DNA from: Lophius americanus
Lineage: Eukaryota > Chordata > Actinopteri > Lophiiformes > Lophiidae
Assembly: GCA_037951165.1 (NCBI GenBank)
Contig: JBBDHG010000032.1
Location: 10,444,001-10,508,000, forward strand
Direction: 5' to 3'
Length of the DNA: 64,000 nucleotides
Position numbers and translations under genes: made by a program. Below, piece by piece: positions 13,126 to 24,340 of the stretch. The first letter of the stretch is position 1. Every line of letters starts with the position of its first letter. The notes below the pieces were generated by a model that did no database searches, was not told the DNA's origin, and saw only the letters and a list, made by a program, of their open reading frames with translations.

Positions 13126-13529
13126 CCGCAACTTCTCCATCCTCATCGTCATCCTCATCTCCCCTGTTAACTCTTTGGTTAGGACAAACACTGAATTTTT
13201 GGAATATGTCAATTGCCAAATCATGAGCTCATCCCATGGGAATGTATACGTCAGATCAGTGTGCAGGGTGTTAAGTTCCCTTTTTCTTCAAATATTTTGT
13301 GAAGCCTGTGTTAAAGGAAAAATGAAATAAGAAATATAATTGCAATACATTTTGGAGTGAATGTTGCACATGGGAGGTGTACGCACAGATTTTACATTTT
13401 CGTTCAGATTAAAAAGAATGAAGAATGAAGTATCATAATTAGTCGATTTGAAAGTATTTGGTGCCCAGAATCTTCGGGGAGATTTTGATTGAAGGAAATC
13501 TGCCTTAAGCAGCAGCATGGAATATCCCC

Positions 13530-13950
13530 CCTTTTGGAGTCTGGATACTGGTGGTGGCAGCTGATGGCTCTGCTGAGGCTCATGCATGGTGGCTCATGGC
13601 TCTGCTTATGGATAAGATAAGATAAGATAAACCTTTTTTAGTCCCACAATGGGGAAATTGCAGTGTTACAGCAACAGAGCATGTTACCGAATACAGGACA
13701 GGATTTGTGAGGACTAAGTGGAGATGGGGAGTTGGAGGGTTGGGTAAACCAGCTGCAAGCAAGAACTAGATGACTGGAGCGAGACATATTTAAAGACAGC
13801 AGCTGATGGTTATGGGCTATGACTGCAAGAGTGAAACAGTGATTGACTGGATGAGGCTACCTGATTGAGAGCAGCTTATATCAATTGATGCCCCAGATCT
13901 TGGGTCACAAGTGTGTGAGACGATAAGCTTTCTGACTGAACTTTCGATAG
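13530..13950 (+). repeat. Family D copy 1, interrupted
   Basis: It begins TTTTGGAGTCTGGATACTGG and TGATGGCTCTGCTGAGGCTC; resumes with GGACTAAGTGGAGATGGGGA, then AGCAGCTTATATCAATTGAT; and ends TTTCTGACTGAACTTTCGAT. Collinear with 33025-33400, 20725-21080 and 37590-37905. A second repeat is inserted at 13608-13700. Confidence 0.65.
13608..13700 (+). mobile_element. Short repeat GATAAGATAA..GTCCCACAATGGGGAAATT nested in family D
   Basis: Tandem GATAA units followed by ACCTTTTTTAGTCCCACAAT and GGGGAAATTGCAGTGTTACA, a very common teleost short dispersed repeat. It splits family D copy 1, so it is the younger insertion. Confidence 0.55.
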
Positions 13951-13959
13951 ATCTTCAAA

Positions 13960-14030
13960 AATAGTTTTTAAGTTATCGTGTTAACATGAAGGATCATCAG
14001 CGTACGCGGCAATAAGGATTCCATGAAAAG
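13960..14030 (+). repeat. Family ABC, module C edge
   Basis: It contains TTTTTAAGTTATCGTGTTAA then CATGAAGGATC, matching the inverted copy at 18317-18350 (AGAGTTATCAAGTTAACACG AAGGATC) and related to 15520-15560. Confidence 0.4.
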
Positions 14031-15514
14031 GAAAATAACAAAACAGTAAAAGAAATCTAACCAGCCTAAACCTGGTAAAGAAATTAAATCCAAATCTCTC
14101 TATTCTACCTTTGATCTAAGGTTTAACCAAAATGCATAATATATCTAAATCTGCTTAATCCAAAATACAACACTGGCCTGGTCCCCAGAAATTGAATGCC
14201 CCTACCAAATTACTGTTGCATATTAAGTATCGCGCCGTTGTCCCAAAAGAATGCGGCTAGCGAGCTTCACATCAAAACCAGCTGGCCCGGCTATTGAATC
14301 CTCCCCTTGGGGCTGCTCCAACACGATTCATGGACTGGACTGGAACCCACGCCAATCAGTTGTCCAACAACCTGAACGAGGGCTGGACCAGGGAACGTTT
14401 CCAGCAGTGGGAGCCAGTCACACACGAGAGATTACACAGTGGAATTACACTACCAGCCAGTAGGATGGGGGCGGTACCTGCTGTGACCCCAACAGTCATC
14501 CATTGTGGCGTTGATTATTTACACTGTAATAGTGTGGTAACACTCTCGAAGTATTAATGATGGGAACTCATTTATAATTATTAATTATTTATAGTTCTCA
14601 TATAAATTCTGCCTTCATTTTAAATCTGAAGGAGTTAAATTGCACGCATCATATTTGTCTGCAATAGAAGTGATTAAATAAGCAAGTTCCCCGAGACCAC
14701 ATTGAGAAAAGGACTTATTCATACATATCAAAGGCGACAGTGGTAGCATAAGACTACATGAGGAAAAAATAAGGTGGAACAGGGGGAAGATAAAATAGGA
14801 AAAGGCAAAATAATGTTTTTTCTGCCAGATCCTATTATGGCTGGCATCTTAGATTTGGCTCACTGATCCGTCTTGAATAATCTGTCTCTCCAACATCTGT
14901 CTCCAATTACTTCTCTTTTCCACTATCAAATCTCTCATCAGCTTAACGGGGTATGAGCAAAGATGTGCATACAGTGCGGCAAAAGGCGATTAATTTTTTT
15001 CTTTTTTTTCTCCCCTCTTTCCTTTTGAAGAAACAATGAGGACTAATGATAGCCAGGGATAATTAAACAAAAGAGAAAACAGATGCGAGAGAGTGAATAA
15101 GTTGTCATATTTCGTCTCAGGGGATGGATGTAACTCTCGCCACTGGAGCAAGTAGTCAGACAGAACGCCTCATGAGGGATTAATGCCACCTGTGCGCCCC
15201 GTTCTCATCATCTGAGATTTGACTTAATGTCAAAAGCGTCACAAAAGAGGGAACTGATTGATTATTGATCACTGATCATTGATCGTGAGAGAATAGCAAG
15301 GGAAGCATCTTTGACTGTGGAACGTAGATAAGAGCGCTAGTATCACCTATCTTGATGTAATTAAGGCCAATTCATCAGAGAGTCACCGAGATTAATAGGG
15401 AAATATATTTTGTACAAATTGCATTTAAATAATACATTTGCAAGTAACATAAGTTTAATTCAGTTTTGCGAGTCATTTTTGACTGACTGGACTTTTGTTT
15501 TTTTGTAGTTGTCC

Positions 15515-15690
15515 CAATAGATTTTTCGTGTTAACGCAATAACTCAAAAAGTCTTTCATGGATCATTTTCTGATTTTATTCTCCCATAGAGCTTAATGTT
15601 AGGAAGAACTTAATTGATTTTGGGAAAGGTTAGATGTATATTCCGACGCTAGAGGGAGCTTTATCGGCAAAAGTTTCAGTTTTATCTTCT
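15515..15690 (+). repeat. Family ABC, module C and start of B
   Basis: It contains CGTGTTAACGCAATAACTCA, TTTCATGGATCATTTTCTGA, AATGTTAGGAAGAACTTAAT and GACGCTAGAGGGAGCTTTAT, collinear with 1395-1500 and 44270-44400. Confidence 0.55.
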
Positions 15691-17622
15691 CTTCTCTCAG
15701 TTGTATCACTAGTCATGTTTGGATCAGGAATTTCTGTTGATTTTTGTCATTCATTCAATATCCAATCTTCCTAACAGACTTCATTGGTTACCGTAACTAA
15801 CGATTGTGTTTCAAATGAGAATATTAACTATAGAAATAAGTTCATTGGACATCAAATTATTTAGTAATTTATTATAGTAAGTAGTAGATTTTAATCTTAA
15901 GAAAAGTATATAAATGAAAGATTTCAAACTAATTCTGTGTCTAACGATGAATCAACACCTGAACGCTAATCATGCTAATGTCAGCTAGGGTTATTAGCAT
16001 CTCATGCGTGAATGACGCAAATCCGCAAATATATGCCCTTCACTACCAGGAGTCCTACTTAGAACATTTCTCGCCACCATTTCACTCTATTAACGTGCAC
16101 GACCCAAAAACCACTTTTATGCCTCAAAACCAAAAGTCGACGACTTTGAAGTCACAACTTTATTCGTTCATAAAGAGAATGAGACAGCTCCGTTTAGCTT
16201 CTCCTCCACCTACACAGCACACATTCTACCGAACGACATCTGGATCTGTGACGTCTGGCTGACCATGCAAATAGTTCTGATAAATAAAGGAAATAAACAG
16301 AGAGGACAACAATAGTCAGCTGCTGCGTTGACTCCATGTAGCAGTCTTTAATTAAAACTTTTCATTTCATACTGTGAGACAGTTGGATATCTGTATTTTC
16401 TTTGATGACAGTAACAGTACCAACAACAAATTGACACTTTTACGAGAGCTTTAAGTTTCATTGAGTGACATACGGACACGTTCAGGTGTCTTTGGTCCAT
16501 CTAGAACTTGAAGTACAATTCTAGAAAAATGTGGAGCATTTAACTCAAATCTAAAGAGAGAACTGTTTGTAAACGTTAGAACCATTGCAAATTGACATAT
16601 TAGTAAAACTCACCAACCATATTAAACGATAGTTTCAAACTAATTGCTTCATGTGTGAGACAATGCTAAATAACTGGTAATGCTGGTAAAATTGTCCTTC
16701 TTTATTACAGCCAGTGGTCTCTATCTGAAGTTTTTATAGTGTGTTGCAGCCACTTCATCAGCTTATTCCCACCAGAAAGAACGCGGCACAGAACCTCCCA
16801 CGAGTAACATTTCACATCCACTGCTCAAAGGCTGAAAACTGAACATTTAAGGAACTGACTTCACGCTAGAGGCCAATTTGTTATGCGCCAGCAGAAAAGT
16901 GTTTTTTTAATGTAAGATATAATTTATGAGTGAGGGGATATGATAGTTTTCTCACATTCTTATGTAAAAGTACTGATATGGTGAGTATGTCATCCTAAAC
17001 TTTGTCACATCTTTAATTTAAATATAAACAAATAACGCGAAATGCAAATTCTAAATCATAATTTAAAACAAGTTATTCAAATAAAAAAATGGATTTTACG
17101 TTTATTTTGTTTAAAGAAAAAACATTTTAGTCTGAGATACACAAACACAAAACTTAGAGCAGGTTCAGTTCTTTTTCACAGCACAGTTGTATGTAGGCTT
17201 AAACTCAAACTTTGGAGCAAGATGAAGAATCAGCTGTTCCTTTTGCATGTTGGAGGCCCCTTGGAGGAGGAGGAGGGAGAAAAAGGAACGAGTGATTGAA
17301 CCCTGGAGTAGTTTGGCGGTTTTGAAGTTCAAACATGTCTAGACTCTGAAGCCAGAATATTTGAACTATGGATGAGATAGATGAAACTCTTGCAACCTGC
17401 CTGCATGTCCACTGGTTCGGTTCTGTAATATAAATGGAAAGCCTCGTCTAGAGACTTTCATAAATCTGAATGTGTACAGGTTCACTTTGAGGCGTACAGT
17501 TATGTGTAGTATGTATATGTGCTGTCACACTTTATTAATTCATGCATTTTGTTTCATCTGGTTCATAAAAACAGAACTATGCCTACGCTATCATCCCTGG
17601 CAGCAAGGGTAGATCCTGGAAA

Positions 17623-17686
17623 AGCCCCCAAACACCTGCATTTCACAAGCGGGGGATTGCTTGTGAAATGCAGGTGTTTTGGGGCT
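17623..17686. repeat. Near-perfect 28-nt hairpin within module A
   Basis: Arms 17623-17650 and 17659-17686 pair at 27 of 28 positions around an 8-nt loop, GGGGGATT. The loop is the conserved start of module A, so the stem arose within a family ABC copy. Confidence 0.8.
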
Positions 17687-17821
17687 GAACTCTAAAATAT
17701 GATATATACAAAATAAATATCCCAGAGTGGATTCATATTCACCCAATTTGGATTAAATTGAAAAAACGGCTAGGAAATTTTGTTCAAAAAACCTGTTCTT
17801 TGTAAAATAAAGGCTTGCCTC

Positions 17822-18095
17822 CCTTAGAATAAAGGGGACCAGTGTTGCTCCTTCGTGTCGAAAGGATCAGGTTGACTGCCTCCAGGACGTCTTTTCTGGC
17901 ACGTCCTACTGGGAACAGACCCCAGGGTAGACCCAGAACTCAGTGGAGGGACGATATTTCTCATGTGGCCTGGAAACGCCTCAGGATCCCACAGGATTAG
18001 CTGGCAAGTGTTACTGTTATCTGGAAATGCCGTTTTAGCCTGCTGCCACAACGGCCCGCCCCCGGATAAGCGGGAGAAAATTAATGGATGGAAGG
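17822..18095 (+). mobile_element. LINE 3' tail (Rex3/RTE-like)
   Basis: This is the typical fish LINE 3' end: GACCCAGAACTCAGTGGAGG, then TGGCCTGGAAACGCCTCAGG, then CCCCGGATAAGCGGGAGAAA ending in GGATGG repeats. It is inserted inside a minus-oriented family ABC element (17575-17820 and 18125-18350), so it is younger than that element. The reverse transcriptase is missing. Confidence 0.6.
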
Positions 18096-18579
18096 ACCAG
18101 CGTTCGCGAAACTATGGCTCTAACACTTTTGGAGATAAAGCTCCCCCTAGTGTCCGAAAAAGTATATTTTCAAAATCTAATATTTACATATAAATATAAT
18201 TTATGAATATAAATATAGGGTAGAATAACCGACAAAAAGTTCCAAAAGTCAATGCAGCTCTTCCTCGGACTAAAGGTTTGTGTGGGTATAAAATTTGACA
18301 ATGAACCATGGCATAGTTTTAGAGTTATCAAGTTAACACGAAGGATCTGTGGCGGCGAGATTCCACAATATAACCAACTTTTCTGGGATAGAATTATTTC
18401 AAAGCTTGCGTAATTATACCGCAAAAAAGATACGGAGGGAGCTTTATCTTCAAAAGTTTTAAGGACAAAATTTCCTGTTTAGATATTATAGATATATATA
18501 ATATTTAGAAATTTTATTGGAATAGTTTATATTTGACTCAGTAGGAGGATGTTTTTGTTTTGTTTTTACAAAAAGTTTA

Positions 18580-18816
18580 CTCAGTGTCTCTCCTTCTCAT
18601 TCGTCACCATTTCACATCCCCCTTCTGCCCTTTCACTCGTTTGGTCGCCTGTTTTCGGTGTTAAGGTGATCTTCTGACTTAATTATCTTATCTTCTCTAA
18701 TCTTCTGAGCCTGAGATATTTTCACTTTGGCAGACTTCATGGGAAAAGGACAAAAAAAAAGGAACATTACTGGTTTTGATCTACCCGTAAATGTACGTTA
18801 GTTAAAGGTGAGGTAG
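18580..18816 (+). repeat. Left arm of a large inverted repeat
   Basis: It runs from CTCAGTGTCTCTCC to TTAGTTAAAGGTGAGGTAG. Its reverse complement matches 19377-19615 along its whole length with scattered substitutions and few small indels (roughly nine in ten positions by eye). No coding signal. Confidence 0.85.
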
Positions 18817-18924
18817 TTTTTTAGACAGTTAGTCGGATATATTCCAAATTTGATGGATAAGGATTGACTCAATGACATTTATCTTTTGTTTGTCATAATG
18901 AATTCTAAAAGTTCATATTTTATT

Positions 18925-19205
18925 CACTAGAGGGGGCTTTTTTGTGAACAACATCGTTCTTTTGGACATAATTTCCGAACCGTTGGTCCAAATTTGGTGT
19001 ATATGAATTTGGTGTATATAGGTTAAAATATGACACATAAATATATGTACGTGTCATATTGTAACCTAATAGTTTACGTTGAAACTTTTTTCAGATACAA
19101 CTTCACATTTAATTTGAGGAGTTCAGTCAGGGGGATTGCTAGTGCATTAGGGGGCCTTTCAGAGTTATACCCTTGCTGCCTGGGACAATAGCAAAGGCCT
19201 AATTT
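18925..19205 (+). repeat. Family ABC, modules B and A inside inverted-repeat loop
   Basis: Module B: CACTAGAGGGGGCTTTTTTG, GGACATAATTTCCGAACCGT, TTGGTCCAAATTTGGTGTAT. Module A at 19127-19205: GGGGGATTGCTAGTGCATTA .. ATACCCTTGCTGCCTGGGAC .. AAGGCCTAA. A 17/18-bp hairpin (19019-19036 with 19051-19068, loop 14 nt) lies where other copies have the ATCTATCTTGT..TTTACTCTAATAG segment. Confidence 0.65.
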
Positions 19206-19376
19206 AATCATTCTGTCAGTCATTGGTTCTAAATTTTGGATTACATTTCCATGATGAAGGGGTCATATATTCAATTTTCACTGAATAATTACAAATATTT
19301 CAGATACAATGAATTCTGGTGAACCTGAGTTACCTTGACATGTTTCCCTCTCTGAGCCCAGTCTCAGTGATGGCTC

Positions 19377-19615
19377 CTACCTCACCTTTAACTAACGTAC
19401 ATTTACGGGTAGATCAAGTCCAGTAAATGTTCCTTTTTTTATCCTTTTCACATGAAGTCTGCCAGAGTGAAAGTATCTCCGGCTCAGAAGATTAGAGAAG
19501 AGAAGATAATTATGTCAGAAGAACACCTTAAAACCGAAAACAGGCGACCAAACGATTGAAAGAGCAGCAGGGGGATGGGACACGATGACGAATGAGAGGG
19601 AGGAGAGACACTGAG
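19377..19615 (-). repeat. Right arm of the large inverted repeat
   Basis: It runs from CTACCTCACCTTTAACTAAC to GGAGGAGAGACACTGAG, the inverted partner of 18580-18816. The 560-nt loop holds a family ABC copy. The unit may be a foldback element or the result of an inverted duplication. Confidence 0.85.
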
Positions 19616-19902
19616 ATATATTTAATGATTAGAAATCTCACCATTGTCCATGTGACATTCATGAGAGAGAAAATTGAAGTGCAAAGCAGTGATTAGGATT
19701 CATAGGTGCATGTTTGATGGTTTTTGATTGTGCCACCTTGAAGAGGGTGTACTTATTTGCTTTCGTCTATTTGCATGTGATTATGTGTGTTGACTTTGAT
19801 TTTGTTGTTCTGTCAGTGTATCCTAGGAATAAAAGCTTCTAATAATTAAGTTGGCTCAAATGGAGTCATAACCCAGGACATGGAAGATAAACGAAAGTGG
19901 GT

Positions 19903-19903
<1 letters not shown>

Positions 19904-19973
<70 letters not shown>
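19904..19973. repeat. (TG)n microsatellite
   Basis: About 35 uninterrupted GT dinucleotides. Confidence 0.98.
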
Positions 19974-19975
<2 letters not shown>

Positions 19976-20724
19976 TGATTACATATTTAAGATGGAGTGA
20001 GTTGTGTCGAGGGGATGGTTACATGGATAAACTCCCTGCATGTGCATGATAAACCTAATCTCCAAGCACACATTTTTAAGCAGGTGAAGCCCTCCAAACA
20101 TATTTAATGAGGAGTTAACTATAGAAAACTCCTAAATGCACTATCGTAGTTATTTCTGATTTAAAATTTTATTGCAATGCTCAAATTGATCTCAGAAGGA
20201 AAGTGCTGACATGTCCTCCGGGTGCTGTCTAAGGATAGTGTGCAGGTCTACAATAGAGTGCAGGATGTCATTTCTATTTGCATGGTAACAGGGATATTAT
20301 TAGACGAAACTCTAAAATGTGACTTTAGAGTTTTGTGTTTTTTTCATTTGAAGAATCAGACTTCTGTTTCTGGATTCAGCACTAAATGTTAAAAGAGAGA
20401 ACGGTTGCTCTCCTGTGAGAATGTGTTTTTATTTCCAGTTTAAATCCACACGCCATGTTCAACATCCAGCTACAAACCAAATAAGGACATCTCTTTGAAA
20501 ATCTTTAATTTAAACATTTCAAACATCATTTGTTGATCTAATGAAACCTCACAGATAGGAGTGTAGGCTAGTTTAATCCGCAGAGACAGAATGTTTATTC
20601 CAGTAGATTATCTGTGATAATTGGTCTGTCAGACAGTTTCTGGCAATCAGACCCTTCAGGGATCAAAGATCTGTCCAGCGTAGCAGCAGTGGCAAGAGCA
20701 GCAGCAGCAGCAGCAGCAGGTATG

Positions 20725-21080
20725 TGCCCCCTGGAGTCTGGATACTGGGGGTGGTGGCTGACGACTCTGCTGAGACTGATGAATGATCAAGTTCATGGAC
20801 TGGGTGGAAATGTGGAGCTGCCATACCAGCAGCCTGAGAGAACCAGATAGATGGAAAGAGTCACATTCAAAAAGAAGGCCGCAAGATGATAGACTAATGG
20901 TGTCAGTGTGTCATTGTGATCGGGTCCATGTGGGTGATCTCATGAGCAGCTGATGCCAATTGACTCCTCAGACCGTGAAGAGGGTCATTTAGACTCTTCA
21001 TGCGAGAAGAGTGTGAGTGACAGAGAGCTGTGAGGCATGACTGTGGCCTGAGCATGAAAGTCATCCTGACTAAATGTCTG
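20725..21080 (+). repeat. Family D copy 2
   Basis: CCCTGGAGTCTGGATACTGG, GCTGACGACTCTGCTGAGAC, AGCAGCTGATGCCAATTGAC, CAGACCGTGAAGAGGGTCAT and AGTCATCCTGACTAAATG, in the same order as in the other copies. Preceded by a short GCA run (20696-20719). Confidence 0.65.
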
Positions 21081-21093
21081 CTAAAGCTTCATT

Positions 21094-21850
21094 ACCTACT
21101 TACTTACATACTTACGAACTTACTTACCTACTTACTTACATACTTACGAACTTACTTACCTACTTACTAACTTAATTACTTACTTACTTAAATACTTACT
21201 AACTTACTTAATTACTTACTAACTCACTGACTGACTTACTTACATACTTACTAACTCACTTAACAACTTACATATTTTCATACTGACTTTCTGAAATTCA
21301 ATTACTTACTATCTTATTCACTGTAATTACTTAACTACTTAGTTACATACTTATTTACTCACTTTCTTACATACTTACTTACTTACTTACATACACACTT
21401 ACATACTTTGATAAATACTTACACACTTACTTACATACTAACATACTTACTTAGATTCTTACTTACATACTTTGATACATACTTAAGTACTTACTTACTT
21501 ACCTACATACATATACTTACATACTTTGATACATACTTACATACATACTTAGATTCTTACTTACATACTTTGATACATACTTAAGTACTTACTTACTTAC
21601 CTACATACATACTTACATACTTTGATACATACTTACATACATACTTAGATTCTTACTTACATACTTTGATACATACTTCCGCCCTTACTTACTTGCATAC
21701 TTTTAAACTAACTCACTCACTGATATCCTCACTTACTTACTGCCTTATTGACTGTCATACTTTTGTAATGGCTTACTTACTTAACTACTTATTTACATAC
21801 TTACTAACATACTTAGTTACTTAATGATATACTTACTTACTGACTTCCTC
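21094..21850. repeat. (TACT)n-type array with a higher-order unit
   Basis: About 750 nt of degenerate CTTACTTACATACTTAC repetition. Within it, a longer unit of about 97 nt recurs: TTAGATTCTTACTTACATAC begins at 21451, 21549 and 21645, each followed by TTTGATACATACTT. Confidence 0.9.
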
Positions 21851-22122
21851 AGTATTTTTTATAAACATTTACATAACTCTTTTCCGGTATATGTTTGCTG
21901 GTTGTTTTGCTGCCATGTAAATTACTCTCCGTGACTCCCCAGTGAAACTAAGTTAGCTCATATTTCACTGTCAACATAAACATACCAAAAAGAAGCATTT
22001 GTTGACATTATTAGACTTATGAATTGTTTCTTGTGTTTTAAGTCAAAGTTGCAAGAGGTTACTGGTCAAAACATTGTTTTTCTTTTTTTTACCCAAAGAC
22101 TCTTGCACCTTTTCATTTGCAG

Positions 22123-22424
22123 TAGAAACATGGAGACTGTGTTGCAGGCGGTTAAGGATGTATATAAACAGTTTAACCTGGATCACACCTTAATTGGAGA
22201 ACAGCTGGGTGACATTACGCATGCAAAGGTGGGGCATACAAAGCTGCCTGGCTCAGATAATAATCACTTAACTGAAGAGCTCATCCATCTTTTTTGCCAC
22301 TGTCCTTATGTTTCTTTATAGCGACCAACAGATGCTGGAGTTTACATCGCTCTCCTCTTCAACTCTTTGCCATTACTGTGTTTGGCTGCAGGCAGGCTAC
22401 AATCCTCAGGACTACGAGCTGTGA
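22123..22424 (+). CDS. Candidate last two exons of an unrecognised gene (spliced)
   Basis: I do not recognise this product. Exon 22123-22228 follows a good acceptor (pyrimidine-rich, TTTGCAG at 22116-22122) and reads RNMETVLQAVKDVYKQFNLD then HTLIGEQLGDITHAK, which looks like amphipathic helix rather than chance sequence. A donor AAAG|GTGGGG at 22229 and an acceptor CTGCAG ending at 22391 would remove a 163-nt intron, a normal size in fish. Both sit in phase 0, so the reading continues as AGYNPQDYEL and then stops (22422-22424). An AATAAA follows at 22537-22542. If no splicing occurs the frame runs on to a stop at 22319-22321. It would lie nested in the grid2 intron on the same strand. Earlier exons were not found. 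It could be chance, a repeat-derived frame or a gene relic. Confidence 0.3.
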
Positions 22425-22536
22425 ATACCTGAGACTGTGGAAGCAGCGGCAATGTTGCTAAAGAAGTGCCTTTTAAAAAGAGAAATGCAAAACAAAGCCC
22501 TGGTAAATTCTAGCATCAAGGGCAAAAAAAGAGAAT

Positions 22537-22542
22537 AATAAA
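22537..22542 (+). terminator. AATAAA downstream of the candidate exons
   Basis: Canonical hexamer 113 nt after the candidate stop at 22424, followed by a GT-containing stretch (GGCTCTGTTCTGACTG). It supports the candidate exons only weakly, since AATAAA is common in AT-rich introns. Confidence 0.25.
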
Positions 22543-23924
22543 GGCTCTGTTCTGACTGCTCTCCCCAATAACAGCATTTTTGTCTCCAGAGTTCTAAGCC
22601 GTTAAACAGTTGCTAACCTGAATAGGGAGCTGCTTAGCTACGCTTAGTCACGATCAGGCAGCAGGTAGCACAGCAACAGGGATAAGACCTTCAATACATC
22701 ACTTTAATGCTGCCCAATTATCATCGTCTTCCTTAATTAATCAAACCACAGCCAATATTAAACTAATGCATTATCTTTAGAGCTCTTGTTCTAATCCACC
22801 AAATCAACTGCTGCCTCTGCACGCAGCTTATGAAACACATCTGCAGGCGGATCACAGCGTCTCCCTCCGCAGGCCTCAGCAGCGTTTTCATTGAGGGAAT
22901 GACTCCTTTTTATGCGCTCATATATAACGTTGGCATTGCTAGACTTATTTCATTGAGTTCGGTTTAATTAGATTAAAGCGAGGAGAAGATGCACCGCTCT
23001 GCTCTTTGGAGAACTGATGCATCTGAATGGATCTTCACAAATCAAGTGACCCCATGTGAGGTCCCGAACCCACAGCTGGAGAACTGTGTAATAGAAAATA
23101 ATATAAGATTAATCATAACAGCCTTTACAACCCCATGGTTTTTCCCTTTACTGCAGAGATTTGTACACCCTGTGCTATTCATTTAAAAATGTATGAGAAT
23201 TTTTTATCAGAGGAATAATGAAATTCAAGTCTGCAGATGCACTCAATCTTTTCTCCCCATGTTATCTTTCTACCCTTATAGTCTCTAAGGACAGACTCAT
23301 ATTTTGCCCTTTTCCACATTTATGCCACTCCCAGAGGGGGGATATGCGGATACCCTTATAATCCGTCAATTCTTCCATCCATTAATCCGTCGTCTTCGTC
23401 TATCCATACCAAAGGGGGAACAGTCTGTCCAAATCTCCTCAAATAGAATTTGACAGGTTTCATAGAACTGCTTGGTAGAGCGCCTGAATGTGTGCATCTC
23501 ATAATTGGTTACTTCAATTTTCTCATTTTCACCTTGTCTGCCACAGATCATGTTTGATTCTTCACATCAGTCTGCTCAGATTCAGCTATGACAGCGTTTA
23601 ATGTTGGTTCAGGTCAACACAAATTGAGATTTTCCAGCAGCGGCTTCATCTGTGACTCAAATCTTGTTATTATTATTCCCCGATATGAGCTTTCTGTCCC
23701 TTATTTTTTTTCTGCAGAGCATATCTCGCAAACTGACTTCATAATTATCATGTACTGTATATTAAACATAATAAGTGGTGTATTTACAATAATTTTATTA
23801 TTTTTGTTGTCTTTTCCATGGTAACATTATATTCAATGAGAATCTGAAGGATTAGTTTTAGACAATTTTTGACTCTTCTTTCTATTGGTTAAAAAAGTAG
23901 ACTAAACAAAGTTGATATACATAA

Positions 23925-24145
23925 ATCGATTTGAGAAGACATATCTTGTTTGATCATATTTTACCCTAATATTTTGTATTATACTTACTGGGGGGAGCTT
24001 TTATTTCACAAAAAACACAGTTTTTCGCACATAGCTTCACATTTAATTTGAAGAGTTCAATCAGGGCTTGTACAACGCAGGGGTTTGAGGGCTTTTCGAG
24101 GATATACACTTACTGTCAAGGACGACAGAGGAGGCTAGTATTCTT
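23925..24145 (+). repeat. Family ABC, modules B and A
   Basis: It contains ATCGATTTGAGAAGACATAT, CTTACTGGGGGGAGCTTTTA, GCTTGTACAACGCAGGGGTT and GGATATACACTTACTGTCAA. Downstream sequence at 24170-24270 also matches 23430-23500 (shared GTGTGCATCTCATAATTG), suggesting a further flanking module. Confidence 0.6.
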
Positions 24146-24267
24146 TCAACTGTTCTTCATTGTGGGTATGTAAGTTCTATCCACATCTCTCCAAAAGCTG
24201 CTAGACAGAATTCAAAGAAATTTCACAAATGCTTTTTGGGTGTACTCAGAGTGTGCATCTCATAATT

Positions 24268-24340
24268 GTTTTTGTTCAATTTGTAAAAATTGAACAAAAA
24301 CAAAAAATTTGTAAAAATCCTCTGAACGTGGAGGATTTTT
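24268..24340. repeat. Two adjacent hairpins
   Basis: The first stem is 15 perfect base pairs (24268-24282 with 24287-24301, loop GTAA). The second is 10 base pairs (24313-24322 with 24331-24340, loop TGAACGTG). Short frames on both strands here encode similar peptides simply because the DNA is palindromic. Confidence 0.75.

Larger units (their letters stand above)
17575..18480. repeat. Family ABC cluster, mainly minus, split by a LINE tail
   Basis: Module A minus 17575-17658 (CTATCATCCCTGGCAGCAAGGG .. AGCCCCC), module B minus about 17695-17820, then the LINE tail 17822-18095, then module B/C minus 18125-18350 (AAAGCTCCCCCTAGTGTCCG; ATAGTTTTAGAGTTATCAAG), and a plus module B start at 18430-18475 (GGAGCTTTATCTTCAAAAGT). 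Module A here forms a 28-nt hairpin, listed separately. Confidence 0.6.
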
